Shown here piece by piece: positions 1 to 10,860 of a stretch of DNA of 64,000 bases; the first letter of the stretch is position 1, and the number at the start of each line of letters is the position of its first letter. The DNA is taken from contig OX375879.1 of the NCBI GenBank assembly GCA_947359465.1, forward strand, positions 91,934,578 to 91,998,577, read 5' to 3'. The position numbers were made by a program, and so were the translations under genes. Below the pieces are notes generated by a model. That model ran no database searches. It was given only the letters and a program-made list of their open reading frames with translations, and was not told the DNA's origin. This DNA is from Metellina segmentata (Eukaryota; Arthropoda; Arachnida; Araneae; Tetragnathidae).

Positions 1-109
1 TTGGAATACGTGTTATGGGTACATAGGGGGGAATCATATTTATGCCATTTGTTAACATATTATACTACTGCCATGGTTCAAAATTACGAGATGTTGCCAG
101 TATAGAGAT

Positions 110-235
110 AGGTAGATAAAGATATGTTTAATTAACGTCCCACTGGAGCAGAACTTCGAGCTATTGGCAGTGGAAAGATATGAGGACAACCAAGTAGTTT
201 TGAAGACGGTCAGACGACGATGCTCTTAGAAGAAA
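110..235 (-). repeat. SINE body fragment, reverse orientation
   Basis: This is a diverged copy of the tRNA-derived SINE seen best at 32857-33180. It begins with the reverse complement of the SINE tail (GGTAGATAAAG, then TTAATTAACGTCCCACTGGA) and continues through the GAGGACAACCAAGTAGTTTT and GGTCAGACGACGA segments of the body. The tRNA-like head is missing, so it is truncated at its 5' end. Confidence 0.7.
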
Positions 236-1229
236 TATAAAATAGGAGTGATCAATGGTAACCGTTTCATGTTCTCATGATCATGTGACCCAAACTAGTA
301 GTAACGTGATACTTAAAGTATTTTAGTCTGCTTGTTGGAACCTAACGTTCATCATATGATTGGTTCTATGATGGATTATCAGCCAGTTGCAGACTTTGGC
401 AATTTGTCTACTTTGGTCCCCACTTTAAGTAATGATATTGACATACTTACCGTGGAGGTAAAATTTGTGTGGGTCGCCAAATTCAAAGAAATTTATTTGA
501 CATAAAAAAGTGTAACGCTTTGCTTCAACAAGTATCATCAGGTACCAGTAAAATTATGAAATGAGATAATATTATTTATAAAAAAAAAGAACTATATTTT
601 TTTACAAAAACAACTTTAGTATTGTGGGAAAATAGTCCCGTCGGTTCCCATCCCACGCGCGGATGTATACATTATAGGTGACGCGCCACATCACTTTGTA
701 ACTAATCAGACGTTGAATGTAAAACGCGGAAGCAAGAGCTTCGCGTTACAACTAATTGAGCTATAACGAGCTCTATTGAATGATTTATAGCCGTCGATGT
801 TTCTTCCTTTTTGTTTTAACTGTTTTGTTTTGCCCCATGTCCTTTTTAAATAATAAAGTGTCTGTATCTTAACTTGCAATTGTCTATTCGATCCCATAGT
901 AAATAATGCCTATACTTCTGCAACCGGTAAGCGAGCAGACATAGTGATAAAAGACAATTGTCAATTTTATATGCCCTTTACCTGCTATGGGGGGATTCAT
1001 ATGCAACTTGGATCGATCTGACGTTTAGCAGTGTCGATCTTTACCACAGCGGTTACAATTAGGTTAGCTATACAGCTTTTTGTCAGGTGTGCATCCTGCT
1101 ATTTAGTCTTTATACTGTGAGCCCACAGAGAGGACCATGCTGTTCTTTCCGTCTGTGTCTCAGTAGTTCGATATTGCTGCTTATGTTCATTCAAGTGCAT
1201 TGGGTTATTCTCTTTATGTACTACTTTTG
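236..1229. other. AT-rich stretch without recognised genes
   Basis: No coding sequence or repeat family is recognised here. A 63-codon minus-strand reading frame near 706-897 has no recognisable motif and lies in low-complexity sequence. A slightly G+C-richer patch near 630-780 contains CGCG-rich words such as CCCACGCGCGG but no promoter arrangement I can defend. Confidence 0.5.
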
Positions 1230-2115
1230 TTAATATGGCAATAATTTAAAAACGATACCATTATCAAGAGTTGCCATTTCTTACCGAATTTACGCTATGT
1301 CACGTAATATGGAATCGATTCTGTTAAATAGATTACAAAACTCTCCTGTATTTGCTCTACTGCTTGAAGAAACTACTGACATTACTAAACTATCTCAATT
1401 AATTGTTTATTTGAGATATTTCTATGAAGAAGACATATCAGAACATTTTATGTTGTAAAAACGTGGAAGGAAAAACAAATGGATAGAAAATATTTTAAAT
1501 TATTAATATATATTGTAATACAAATGTCCTTATCTGGACACACTGTCTCAAGTTTTCCACTGATAGTGCTCCAGCATTAACAGGTAGTAATAAAGGACTA
1601 AGAGGGTAAATAAAGAAAATTGCTCCCCATATAGTATTCAATCATTGCATGATACATAGACACGTTCTTGTTGCAAAGGACATTGATGAAGAATTGCACA
1701 AAATATTAGAGGATGTTATCAAGACCTCCTAGAACTTCCCTAAACAGTCGTCTCTTTTCAATTCTCTGTAATGAGATGGAATCTGTGTACAAGACATTAC
1801 TACATGCCGAAGTCAGATGGCTCTCACGCTGCAAAATACTGTGACACATTTCTGATTTGAGAACCGAAATTTACATTTTTTTGGTAAAAAAGAAACATAT
1901 AATGGCAAGTTCATTCATTAATGAAGATTCGCTTGGAAAACTCAGTTACATGGTTTTGACTTTTTCAAAAAACTTAAAGATTTGAATTTAAGTCTACAGG
2001 GAGAGTACAAACATTTTAACATAGAACAGTAAAATTGAAGCTTTTAAGAATAAGCTGATACTTTGGCAAAGAGAATTGAACATAAACAACAGACATGTTC
2101 CAGTGCTTTTCATTA
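1230..2115 (+). pseudogene. hAT transposase remnant (ZBED/SCAND3-like)
   Basis: A decayed transposase can be followed across several frames on the plus strand. Near 1310-1455 the reading MESILLNRLQNSPVFALLLE followed by ETTDITKLSQLIVYLRYFYE matches the region around the catalytic acid of hAT transposases of the ZBED5/SCAND3/GTF2IRD2 type, where the usual text is a D/E-S/T-T-D element followed by L-A-Q-L-hydrophobic. Near 1615-1790 KIAPHIVFNHCMIHRHVLVA corresponds to the family's C-x-x-H ... H block, and near 1800-1880 a reading with LLHAE-RWLSR-like residues follows across a frameshift. Stops and frame changes are frequent, so no protein can be made. Terminal repeats were not found, so the ends are only the limits of recognisable homology. 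This family is distinct from the hAT element at 5765-7183. Confidence 0.75.
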
Positions 2116-3090
2116 AAAAAATATTTATACCCATATGCATAAATAAAACCATTGCTTCATAAAATTATGTGTTTCATTCAGACCTCTAAGGCAAACATAA
2201 GCGCAAATCCCAAAAAAAATTCAACTTTAACTACGTTGACTACTAAACAAATGTCTACTGTCTATCCAAGGGTCGCGACAAAAATAATACACAAAATGAG
2301 GAGCCAAAAATGAAAATAGTTTGGGCAACACTGAACTAACTGTCAAGCTAAATATTGGTAGAGTAAGTGTTTTGGTGGCGATACGCGTTTCCAGTACGTA
2401 TTATGAACGTACAACAGGTAACTTGATTTTCGAACACCATTTTACAGCCTTACCGCCAATAAAATATTTCAAAAAATATATTCTCTATTGATATGGGATA
2501 GTTGATTGAATTTTTAAAATTAGATTAAGTATTAGCTTTGCCAAAAAGGCAATAAACAGCACTTTATGGTAACTCCGATGCGGGAGTATTTGGACAGAAT
2601 TAAAACTTCTGTAGAACATCCTGTTTGTTTGTTTACACAACAAATTCCTCTCATATTTCATTAACGTATATGGCACAGAAATTGATGCTATTCTTACAGT
2701 GGAGGATGGTAACAAACGGATACAGATGGAACAAAATCAACCTCTAATTTATTCGCTAATTTTACCGCAAAGTGTAAACATGTTCAATTTGAGCTAAGAG
2801 CTACACATAACATTGCTATACCTGCACAAAAGGGTTCTCGATCTTCGAATGAAAATTTTCAGCAGTCGGATAAAATAAGGTAATGAGAATCCGAAAGATA
2901 TAGAAATCAGCGAAGAAAGAAAAATCGTAACCAAGCAGAAAATAGGACTACAGGTAAAAAAAGATCGAATCGCTAATGAACAAGGGAATTTGATTCAAGT
3001 GAAATAGACCTTCAGAATATAATTATGATAATCATGACTGCGAGTTGTGAATTTATTCATACCATGAATTGGAAATACGAATTAACCCTA
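2116..3090. other. AT-rich stretch, nothing recognised
   Basis: Low-complexity AT-rich DNA with a possible continuation of the hAT remnant at its left edge, including poly-A runs. No further gene or repeat was recognised. The 76-codon minus-strand reading frame at 2485-2715 has no recognisable domain. Confidence 0.4.
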
Positions 3091-3185
3091 GTAAGGTAGG
3101 TAGTTAATTAACATCGCACTGGAGAATCGTATCTGGCTATTGGTGAGCGGAATATGATGATGTGGTATTGTCGCCCCAAAAATGG
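3091..3185 (-). repeat. SINE tail/body fragment
   Basis: The sequence opens with GTAAGGTAGGTAGTTAATTA and continues ACATCGCACTGGAG, the reverse complement of the SINE 3' tail, followed by a degraded GGCTATTGGTGAGCGGA segment equivalent to the GGGCTATTGACGACGGTCC of better copies. It is truncated after about 95 bases. Confidence 0.65.
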
Positions 3186-3394
3186 TAGCATGAAAACTGT
3201 ACGAATCGTACATACGGAGAAAACAACCAACAGCTAAGATAATTACGTTCTTAATATTCCAATAACAAGAATATATACTCGATATACATCATGGTTTCAA
3301 CATATTTCAATACATCAAAATATATAAGTATCAAAGGCCAATGCGCGGGAAACAACCTCACACGTTGTTTCTACCTGTCTTCTCTGTAGTCTTC

Positions 3395-3665
3395 CTAAGG
3401 GTCTCTGCCGTAGTCTTTTAAATCGCCATCTGCAAAAACAAAAAAAGACCAATCAGAGAACAGTCTGGTAGAACACCCCCTGCAAAGAACGCTTCTATTT
3501 TCACCTGCTCTTCTCATGTCGTAAAGCGCGAGACGCAAGAACAGCAGCGGGCGCCAAAATACAACCAATCAGAGTACATTCTGCATTCCGAAATTCCGAT
3601 GATTGTTTTCTTTTTCTAGTTGAGCATCTCACAATGTCACAACGAGGTTAACACTGAGACCACTC
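3395..3665. promoter_or_regulatory. Promoter-like cluster: two CCAAT boxes and an E2F-type site
   Basis: Two near-identical CCAAT-box blocks, GACCAATCAGAGAACAGTCT at about 3450 and ACCAATCAGAGTACATTCTG at about 3568, lie roughly 116 bases apart in a locally G+C-richer segment. Between them is GCGGGCGCCAAAAT, which contains a good E2F-type core (TTTGGCGC on the other strand). NF-Y plus E2F is a classical arrangement at cell-cycle promoters, but no open reading frame or exon follows on either side. It could equally be an old LTR or repeat-borne promoter. Confidence 0.35.
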
Positions 3666-3721
3666 TCCAAATCATCACTCTCTTCACTAACGTGAGCAAA
3701 TTTTAAGCCACGGCATATTTA

Positions 3722-3835
3722 CCGTGCATCAGCCTCAGTGTAGATAACGATCTTCGTCTGGACCGAGTTTCGAACTCGTAACCCAACCTTTTGATAATCC
3801 GTTGCTTTTCCACCTGCGCTACCATAGCCTCTAAT
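3722..3835 (-). repeat. SINE head (tRNA-like), reverse orientation
   Basis: Read on the minus strand this starts GGCTATGGTAGCGCAGGTGG, an A-box-like start, and carries a B-box-like GAGTTCGAAACTC, so it is a tRNA-derived Pol III head. It ends with a body-start segment shared with the SINE at 31692-32005 (GCATCAGCCTC). Only the head is present. It does not fold into a credible tRNA, so a functional tRNA gene is rejected. Confidence 0.65.
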
Positions 3836-4569
3836 CCAGTAAGAGTTCGTTTGAACAATGTAAAGAAAATTATACTTCATATTTGTAAAATTGTTTACTT
3901 CCTTTCGACGATTGAACTGTGCAAATTGCTTCTTTCATCTTTTATAAATGGAGTTAAATAATGCATATGAAGACATACGATAAATAGATATAAACAATTA
4001 ATGCAAGTTTAAGTTTAGATACTATGCGCTGGTCTGCTGGTAACGAATAAATTACTGAGTTTCATCACCCATGATGTTTTTCGTGTGATATTTCAGGATT
4101 TAAAGTATACCACAGATAGAGGTGTGGTTCATCCTGGGTAATGCTAAATGTTTCACAGGGCTACTGCTTTCTCTTTGATGTAGAATGATTGAATTAACTA
4201 GACTTGGGAATTCACCTAATTGTACTTCATGCAATTCTGGACGACCAATGAATAGCTAGCACTTAGACACGCGTACTGCACTTAACGGTTTCGATCGTAT
4301 TGTTCAGAGAACTTGAGATGCAAGAATATACAGCTTAACTGAGATACACCTGGTACCTAAATAAAATAAAGAAATGAGTATTACAGAAAATTCAATTATA
4401 TTTCTAAGCATTTGAAACGTACACTAAATTTGTGGTGTTGTTTCTAAACGGGATATCATTATGAAAGAGTAACAAAAGCTCCAAAATGGTGAATGACAAA
4501 TCCACTCTCTGTAGATTTCGTGAGCATATATCCGTCCTACTTTCTTCCCTGCATGACTGACTTCCTTAA
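3836..4569. other. AT-rich stretch, nothing recognised
   Basis: No coding potential, tandem repeat or known element family is seen between the SINE head and the MITE. Confidence 0.4.
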
Positions 4570-4783
4570 GCCTCCGAAAGGTTTCGACTAGATATCTCGT
4601 CCATCAGAATGTGACAAATTTTACCTAATGACGAGATATCTCGTCAGAAATATATTACCGATTTTTTATTATAAAGAGATCAAGATGTGGTGAGGTTCTT
4701 ATTATGACGAGATATCTCGTCCTTTAAGATCTTGTCAATTTTGCTAATGACGAGATACTTTGTCAAGACAGCCACCAGTAGGG
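4570..4783 (+). mobile_element. Palindrome-rich MITE copy 1 (TTAA-type, 214 bp)
   Basis: This short non-autonomous element starts CCTCCGAAAGGTTTCGAC directly after TTAA (4566-4569). It ends GACAGCCACCAGTAGGG. The ends are imperfect inverted repeats (CCTCCnnnnGGTT...TCGAC against CCCTACTGGTGGCTGTCTTGAC). Inside, variants of the 16-bp perfect palindrome GACGAGATATCTCGTC recur, separated by AATTTTGCTAATGACGAG-type linkers. It defines the unexpanded length of the family in this window. TTAA plus a CCC-type terminus suggests mobilisation by a piggyBac-like transposase, but no such transposase is present here. Confidence 0.75.
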
Positions 4784-5764
4784 CAAAATTATATAATATA
4801 TCCAATTGATTCTACTATACAAAAAGGGCCAATAGAAAATGATTTATTATAATAAAAAGGATTATATTATAACAGAAAGGATTATATTACTTATTCGAAA
4901 TGATTTATTTTATCCATGGAAATATTTTATTTTAGTCTTAGAAATATTCTATTAGTTTTTGTAGAATATTTTCAAAGGATTCTATTGTAATAGAATAACC
5001 AATCGGATCTTTCTATAGGATAAAATAATACATGAATTCTATCAAACAATATAAACGATTAATAAGTCATTTTGTGAGGTGTGAGGGAAAAGTAATATTA
5101 TACTACTTGGAAATCTTGTGATGGTCAAACGGTTAAGATTTCAAAAAAATTGATTATTTGGTATAAAATTAATGGGAAATTTGAAACAGATCTATTTCAT
5201 ATGATTGCAAAATTTTTGAAGAGTCGATAGCAAATTGATGATTCTTCTAACATTATTATCTAGTTTAGATAATGAAAGCGTCTTAGGAATCAACCAGAAT
5301 AGTTGAAGAAAAACTGAATTTTTGAGATAATTAGAGAATTATGCTTGAAATATTTTTTTCTTCCTAAGCTAATTAATTAGATAGACACCCTTTCTACAAA
5401 AAGCACTTGATTGATATAAAAAAATAAAAAATTATATAACAGATTATACTTCTAAGAAATACCTCTATTCCAGATAAATTAGAATTCAAGTAATCATTGA
5501 ACACGATAAAGGGGCTAATTAATTACTTAATATGCATGCGTAAACCATATTTTTCAAAGAATTTTCAGTGCTTGAAGGGGAAGTTTATTTGGAAAAGCAC
5601 TAGAATCGAATTTTTAATTTGTAGAGTTAAAATTAGTTTATATGAAATATATATATTCTGTGAAGTGAAAAAATAACATTTCAATTCCAATAATTTTTGA
5701 TGGAGTTAATGACAAGCACAACAAAAGAGATTTTGAGAATATTAATTGAGATGTGTGTTATGAC
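4784..5764. other. AT-rich stretch; 8-bp target duplication at right end
   Basis: Very AT-rich, with repetitive TATTATAATAGAAAGGAT-like words at 4830-5030 but no clean tandem period. The last eight bases (5757-5764, GTTATGAC) are the left target-site duplicate of the hAT element that follows. Confidence 0.5.
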
Positions 5765-7183
5765 TGGTGCAACATTTTTGTTGCAGTAAAAATAGGAAAA
5801 GGTGCATTTATCATTCCCTAAAGTTGCATTTATGGAAACGAAGTTGCATTTATTTTTGACACACGAAAATATAAAATAAATAATTCGTAAAAAATGGAAA
5901 AATTCAAAAACTATTGACAGTTTTAGTCGTGTACAACAGTATTATAATACATAATTAAACACAGATGTACGTTGATGTAGTGTTGAATGGTCGATCCTTG
6001 GACAGTAATTTCTATAACATTGAAAAACTGCTCTCAACAAAGACTGATGTTGCTTGACATTGTTGGAGTAGCAAATCCTGACTGGGGGGGGGGAAGCATC
6101 TTGGGAAAGTGTAGCAATAACTGTCAGGTCATTATTCTTTATCAATCGTTTTTTAAGATTTTAAGATACGCTTCAAGGTTGTAAGGATCTTTTTAAAAAT
6201 CCATCGATCTGATATCTTCATACGCGGTCTCGATGTTGTACGCTTTAGATTCCGATTTTTCTACGAGACGAATCAAACATTCGTAGCCTGCCTTTGATTT
6301 TCGGCACTTTTTGGTAGCTCTGGGCCAGACACGGTTTTTTTTACGCGACGCAATAAAATGCCGTTGCCACTGAAGCCGCTCGCAATGTCCGAATGCTGTC
6401 CGAAGCCACGTAGCCTATTGAGTACTGGCTACGTGGGTACTAAAGAGTAGTGAGTACTGGCTCATGCAGTTGACCGATAGTCTGAAAAGCGGCTTTTCGG
6501 AGCTTGTTTTGTACTGTGGCTGCCTTAACACAAGCGATGAGAATGCCCACATTTGTGTAAATTCCGCGGACTTTTTCTGCAGTTGTGAAACAAGTGTGCC
6601 ACGCAAGTAACTTGGAGCAATCGCGGATAAAGCACCTTGAGTGTGTTTCCAGCCGCAGTTATACAAAATGCTATATCGGAGAGCAGAAGCGCAAAATCCT
6701 TTCGCTCAACATTCAGAGATGTTAAAACGTCATCTACAGGGTGAACAACATATTGGTGATCGACACTCACCTCGCAAACTCTGCAGTCGATTACGCAAGT
6801 TTCCTCTGGATTATCAAGAGTGCCAACCAATTTATTAAAAGTACTTATTGCCATTTATTTCAATTTAGTCTGTTAGTACAAACACCTTCTTTTCATGAAC
6901 TTATTATTTTATCTTCAACACTACGGCGTTCACAAGATCAGACACACGTGATCGAAGGGTTGATTCAGAGGGCAAAAAATTAAATATTAATTTCTTATTA
7001 ATTAATTTTAAGCTACATTTTAAAAAGTTGCAGGTTGTTGCATTTATGCGAAAAGTTGCATTTATGTTGCGGTTATAACTCACTTACAATACACCCCATG
7101 TATTAAGAGTTTTGGTTTTAGTACTTTATATGCAGCGTATAACGTGTGAAAAAGCTTTGCATTTGTTGCAAAAAGTTGCTCTA
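5765..7183 (-). mobile_element. hAT element (dead), 8-bp TSD GTTATGAC
   Basis: The element is flanked by identical 8-bp duplicates GTTATGAC at 5757-5764 and 7184-7191, the hallmark length of hAT insertions. Its ends, TGGTGCAACATTTTTGTTGC on the left and GCAAAAAGTTGCTCTA on the right, are inverted repeats corresponding to the CAGGGCAAC...GTTGCCCTA ends of the sister copy at 22891. Subterminal TTGCATTTAT repeats occur at both ends, probable transposase-binding motifs. The interior holds a damaged transposase on the minus strand. At 1419 bp it is shorter than an autonomous hAT, so part of the gene is missing. Confidence 0.85.
6400..6854 (-). pseudogene. hAT transposase fragment inside the 5765-7183 element
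   Basis: An open stretch of about 109 codons starting at 6854 reads a hAT core region. Residues 56-60 are LLLSD, containing the acid of the central catalytic region, and residues 75-92 are LYPRLLQVTCVAHLFHNC, the family's conserved L-Y-P-x-L-hydrophobic ... T-C-hydrophobic-A-H block. The match is then lost by a frameshift after HNC, and recognisable text continues in another frame across about 6660-6415 with several breaks. The expected C-terminal dimerisation domain is not recognisable. The N-terminal zinc finger is also absent, so this is an internal piece of the transposase. It cannot be active. Confidence 0.8.
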
Positions 7184-7191
7184 GTTATGAC

Positions 7192-7500
7192 ATTCTTATT
7201 TTAAAATGTCCCTCATGCATCTTGGTTTAATTGGTTATTTAATTTTTTGGATAATTCTTAAAGATTTTTGAAGTATCTAAGAACAAATAAATAAATCATC
7301 AATCATCATGGTTCCACATTTTGAAATGTTGGTTTAAAATGTTGTTCGATTTAATCTTTTGGTGCATGCGTGTATCTTGTGGTTGATATCTTGTTGTTGA
7401 ATCTGTAAACGTGTAAGGTGTAACCTTTAAGCGGTTTTTAGCAGTCGAAGAAATACCAAGTATCGAGTAAACAACGATCATGAAACTGATTAGGTTTATT
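7192..7500. other. AT-rich flank, nothing recognised
   Basis: The 60-codon minus-strand reading frame at 7299-7481 shows no recognisable domain. No repeat unit stands out. Confidence 0.4.
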
Positions 7501-7544
7501 AGATGTGAAATATAGTTTTACACCACATAGTAAAGTAGAACGTA

Positions 7545-7680
7545 AAAGAAGGCAGCAAGCAAGGTAAGGAAAGGCAAGAATGAACTCTCGCGAGTTCAAC
7601 TTTATATAGCCAGAGGTTTCACTCCATGTGATGTCATATCTCGCCTAGTGCGATCAATCAAGGTTACTCTGGTTTGCTTA
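7545..7680 (+). promoter_or_regulatory. Possible TATA promoter next to a CTCGCGAG palindrome
   Basis: AACTCTCGCGAGTTC at about 7580 is a perfect palindrome around CGCG, related to the TCTCGCGAGA element of metazoan promoters. It is followed about 15 bases later by CTTTATATAGCCAGAGG, a good TATA-box context. No downstream exon is seen. It may be the relic of an LTR or other element promoter rather than a host promoter. Confidence 0.3.
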
Positions 7681-7689
7681 TGTTTGAGG

Positions 7690-9676
7690 GGGAAAAATAT
7701 ATATAAATATATACCAATTAGAGTTCAGATGAGTTATATGTATAATAACAATTATGTATCTATGAATTATAATTTTTACGGTACATGGAACACTGATGTG
7801 CAAAGGACATAATTTTTTGCAAATGTATCAAATATTTTGCCCACGATTTATGTTACAATTTCAGAATAAATTAATAATTTTATAAAAAAAACTAATACAA
7901 AAGGTTTTAAGAAAAATTACGTGATCTGTGAAATTTTAATATCAATTGGGTAATAACAGCAAAATTTGTTTTGAAAGTCTACTGTTCTTTAACTTATATC
8001 CGCTAAGTAAAAAATTAGATTTTTACTTGAAAATTAAAAGAATATTCTCTATACATCTTGTACTCTGTATCAGAACTTTACTTGTAATATTTTATTGTAC
8101 TTGTAAGACGTATCGGAGACTTAAAAGCTAGTCCTTGGTACTTACATTTTACGACCTAGCATTTTCTGAAAAAACACTTTGATTCCATAATGTATGATTA
8201 ATATTATTTATTATACAATGACTGATCTTGGCTTGTGAAATGTGTTTGTGATAACTGATACTAGAAAAATATAATTAAGAGATTTTTAAGTTGAACTTTT
8301 ATAATCACCCTAATAATTAAAGGTTAAAATACCAAAAGGTAATACAATAAACTCACAGTGTAGGACATGACATAATATGCACTTTTCCTTATCTGTAAAA
8401 TCTTGTATGTTGATAAAGATTTCTAAAATTGTCTACTAAATTGATAGCCAATTTTAAAATGCTCCAAAGATTTAAAAACGATGAAGAATGAATGTTAGAA
8501 AGCTTTTTTTAACCTGACAATATTTGGAGCTGTTAACTCTAGAGTTTTAGAGGACACTAAATTTGCTGAAATTATAAATACAGATTTATTTCATAAACTT
8601 AAAGTTCAATATTTGTATTCTCAACATTTATATTCATGTGAGATTACAATTATTAATCAGTCCTTCTAAAAATTGTTCTCGTCTGTTTGGTTGGTTAGGA
8701 ATTATGGTCAGAAATCATATTTGGTCTAATTACTCCATACACATGGCAACGTCAAGTAATTAGAATAGACACATGTGGTACGTTTTACTGACACAGAAGA
8801 CAAAAATACTCTCGGAGAGAAACCGAAAAAAGCTGCTTTTTGTCTAGATTTTTCTTTGCCAATGGAAAATTTTCATCATTTACATTTCAGTTGTTTGTAG
8901 AGGCAGACTACATCCAGGTAATAGCTCAAAACCTGCAAAGAAGAAAAAAAACCACGCGTTGACGTCAGATGCTTGATTCTTTGGAATGGCCTCAAATTGA
9001 CCACCAATGGCAACTGGTCTTTGTGTCCTGATGTTCCGATCGGAGCTTCAAAAGTTCTTGTGAGCTACGAACTTATGCAAAATTAATAACAAGAAGAAAG
9101 TTCGTTTTGAGTTTTAGATTCATTCTAACTTTCTGTCTCGGAGGGTTCATACTCGTTGACTGCGGGATTACGTTAAAATCTTGTTGATTTAAATAAACCA
9201 ATTTCTGGAGTTTTAAATATGTTATAGTAAAGCAAGTTGTATCCATTCTGATGTCTACACGATTTCAGTACATACGCTAATTTAAAATTGAACTTAAAAA
9301 AATCTGGTGTCTGGTAAACCAACCTCCGGATATTTAATCGTTTACATGGTTGTGTTTTATGGTGTAAAATTAATAATAGGTCGATCTTCGTCAGCACTAA
9401 GTAAGTCATAGATTAATTCTTCAGTCAGAAGACATATAAAAAAAAGTTAGACGCCACTTTTAACCTTTTACCTACTTTTATGGAAGGGAATTAATGTGCA
9501 AGGTCCATGCTGCTCCCTACACAAGCCATGCAGCAAGTATATGTGTCAACGTCCTTCAGAAGACTGTTTTTAATTTCTTTTAACTGAAGGTCATTGTGAT
9601 CTCTGAAAGTCGGATTTACAAGTTTCAGCGAAGGACAATTAAGTTAAATATATTAACAGGACATTGATAGTGGTAC
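7690..9676. other. Long AT-rich stretch without recognised content
   Basis: About 2 kb with only short chance reading frames (under 80 codons). A modestly G+C-richer patch at about 8810-9060 has no recognisable exon. No tandem repeat or terminal inverted repeat was found by eye. Confidence 0.4.
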
Positions 9677-9838
9677 TTAGGTCACACTGGGGCTGCACAA
9701 TAGGCTATTAGCGACGGTCCGGGATCAATACTACAGGGAAAGATCCAAGGACAGCACCGAATAATTTTGAATCCCTGTCGGAGGTCCACACCTGATCTGG
9801 TACATCACTGTCCAAACTTCCGCACAACACCAACGTAT
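9677..9838 (-). repeat. SINE body, reverse orientation (left arm of inverted pair)
   Basis: Contains GGTCACACTGGGGCTGCACA, GACGGTCCGGGATCAATACT and CTGTCCAAACTTCCGCACAA, the ordered blocks of the SINE body read from its tail. The tRNA-like head is absent. It faces another SINE body at 9935-10125 in the opposite orientation. Confidence 0.75.
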
Positions 9839-9934
9839 AATTTTTAGAATTTTTGAAATAAACCAAGTGGTACGACCTTGAAGAATTAATCTATAGTTCT
9901 GCGAGTTAAAGCAAATTAAATCTATAACGTCCTG

Positions 9935-10125
9935 AAATGTCCTCACGTGTGCATGGAGTAAGTTGTGGAGGGGGATGCCAGATCATATGTTGCCTTGTCA
10001 TCGTACCATGGTTCGAAATGACGAGTTGTTGTTCTCAGATTTTTCCCTTCGGAATGTATCCCGAGTCGTCACCAATAGCTCCGTGTATTGCTCCAGAGCG
10101 ACTATAATTCAACTGACGACACACA
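9935..10125 (+). repeat. SINE body, forward orientation (right arm of inverted pair)
   Basis: Reads GTCCTCACGTGTGCATGGAG, GATGCCAGATCATATGTTGC, CCATGGTTCGAAATGACG and ATTGCTCCAGAGCGACTATA, the forward order of the SINE body to its tail. With 9677-9838 it forms an inverted pair about 100 bases apart, so a transcript across both could fold back. Confidence 0.75.
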
Positions 10126-10199
10126 CACATTCCAAAAACAATCGCAATCCATTTTGGAAAATCATGAAAATATTTGAACGATTACTTGAATTATTGTGA

Positions 10200-10560
10200 A
10201 GGTTAACATATTCTTACATTTCCATTTAAGTGAACAGAAAATGAGAACCCTTCAATGGCGTAATTTAATTACGCCGATAATTGGATCAATCAGAACTTGG
10301 CATTTTATTGGTGAACTCGCTCGGTATTTTTAATCGACGCTGCATTTCTTGAGGCGGTGTCAGGAATCAACAGATCGAAATTTGTATTAAATGTTTGTAT
10401 TTGTCGAATTCAGTTGCCATGGCATCTCTTTTTACATCGAATTACATGGAGCTATTTCTACACTCAGGCTGTTTCTAGGAAATTTCCGTTTTTAATACTC
10501 CCTTCGATTAAATCCTCTAATCATAATTGAAATTGTTGCCTAACTATGGCGAACGTGTGA
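10200..10560. promoter_or_regulatory. Candidate conserved non-coding element with paired-type homeodomain palindrome
   Basis: A locally higher-complexity segment contains GGCGTAATTTAATTACGCC at 10257-10275, a 9-bp inverted repeat around one base that includes TAATTTAATTA, the spaced palindrome preferred by paired-class homeodomain dimers. Further TAAT/ATTA cores and a GATCAATCAG word lie close by. There is no reading frame. Regulatory function is inference only. Confidence 0.3.
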
Positions 10561-10860
10561 TATTTTTATTCTTTTTTTTGAGCAATTCAATTAACTTTTG
10601 CATTGAAAAGGCCTTAGGCTTTTCTGTTGACAAATTTAATACTGAAAACTACTTTTACAGTGATATTTAATATGGGTGTGCTTTGTAAAGGAATACTTCC
10701 GCATTTTAATTAGAGTGAAAATGAAAAAATAGATAATTTTTTCTTTTAAAGCATAGCGTGATATATACTAATGACTAAGAAACCAGCGCATACTATCTGC
10801 GCTAAAGTTTCAAAGTAGTTCATCTATTTATGGCAGTGTTTTTATGTTCTTTACCTTTCA

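Noticed and set aside
3722..3835. Possible tRNA gene on the minus strand
   Set aside because: The B box is good but acceptor and anticodon arms do not fold, and the same head is found on a SINE at 31.9 kb.
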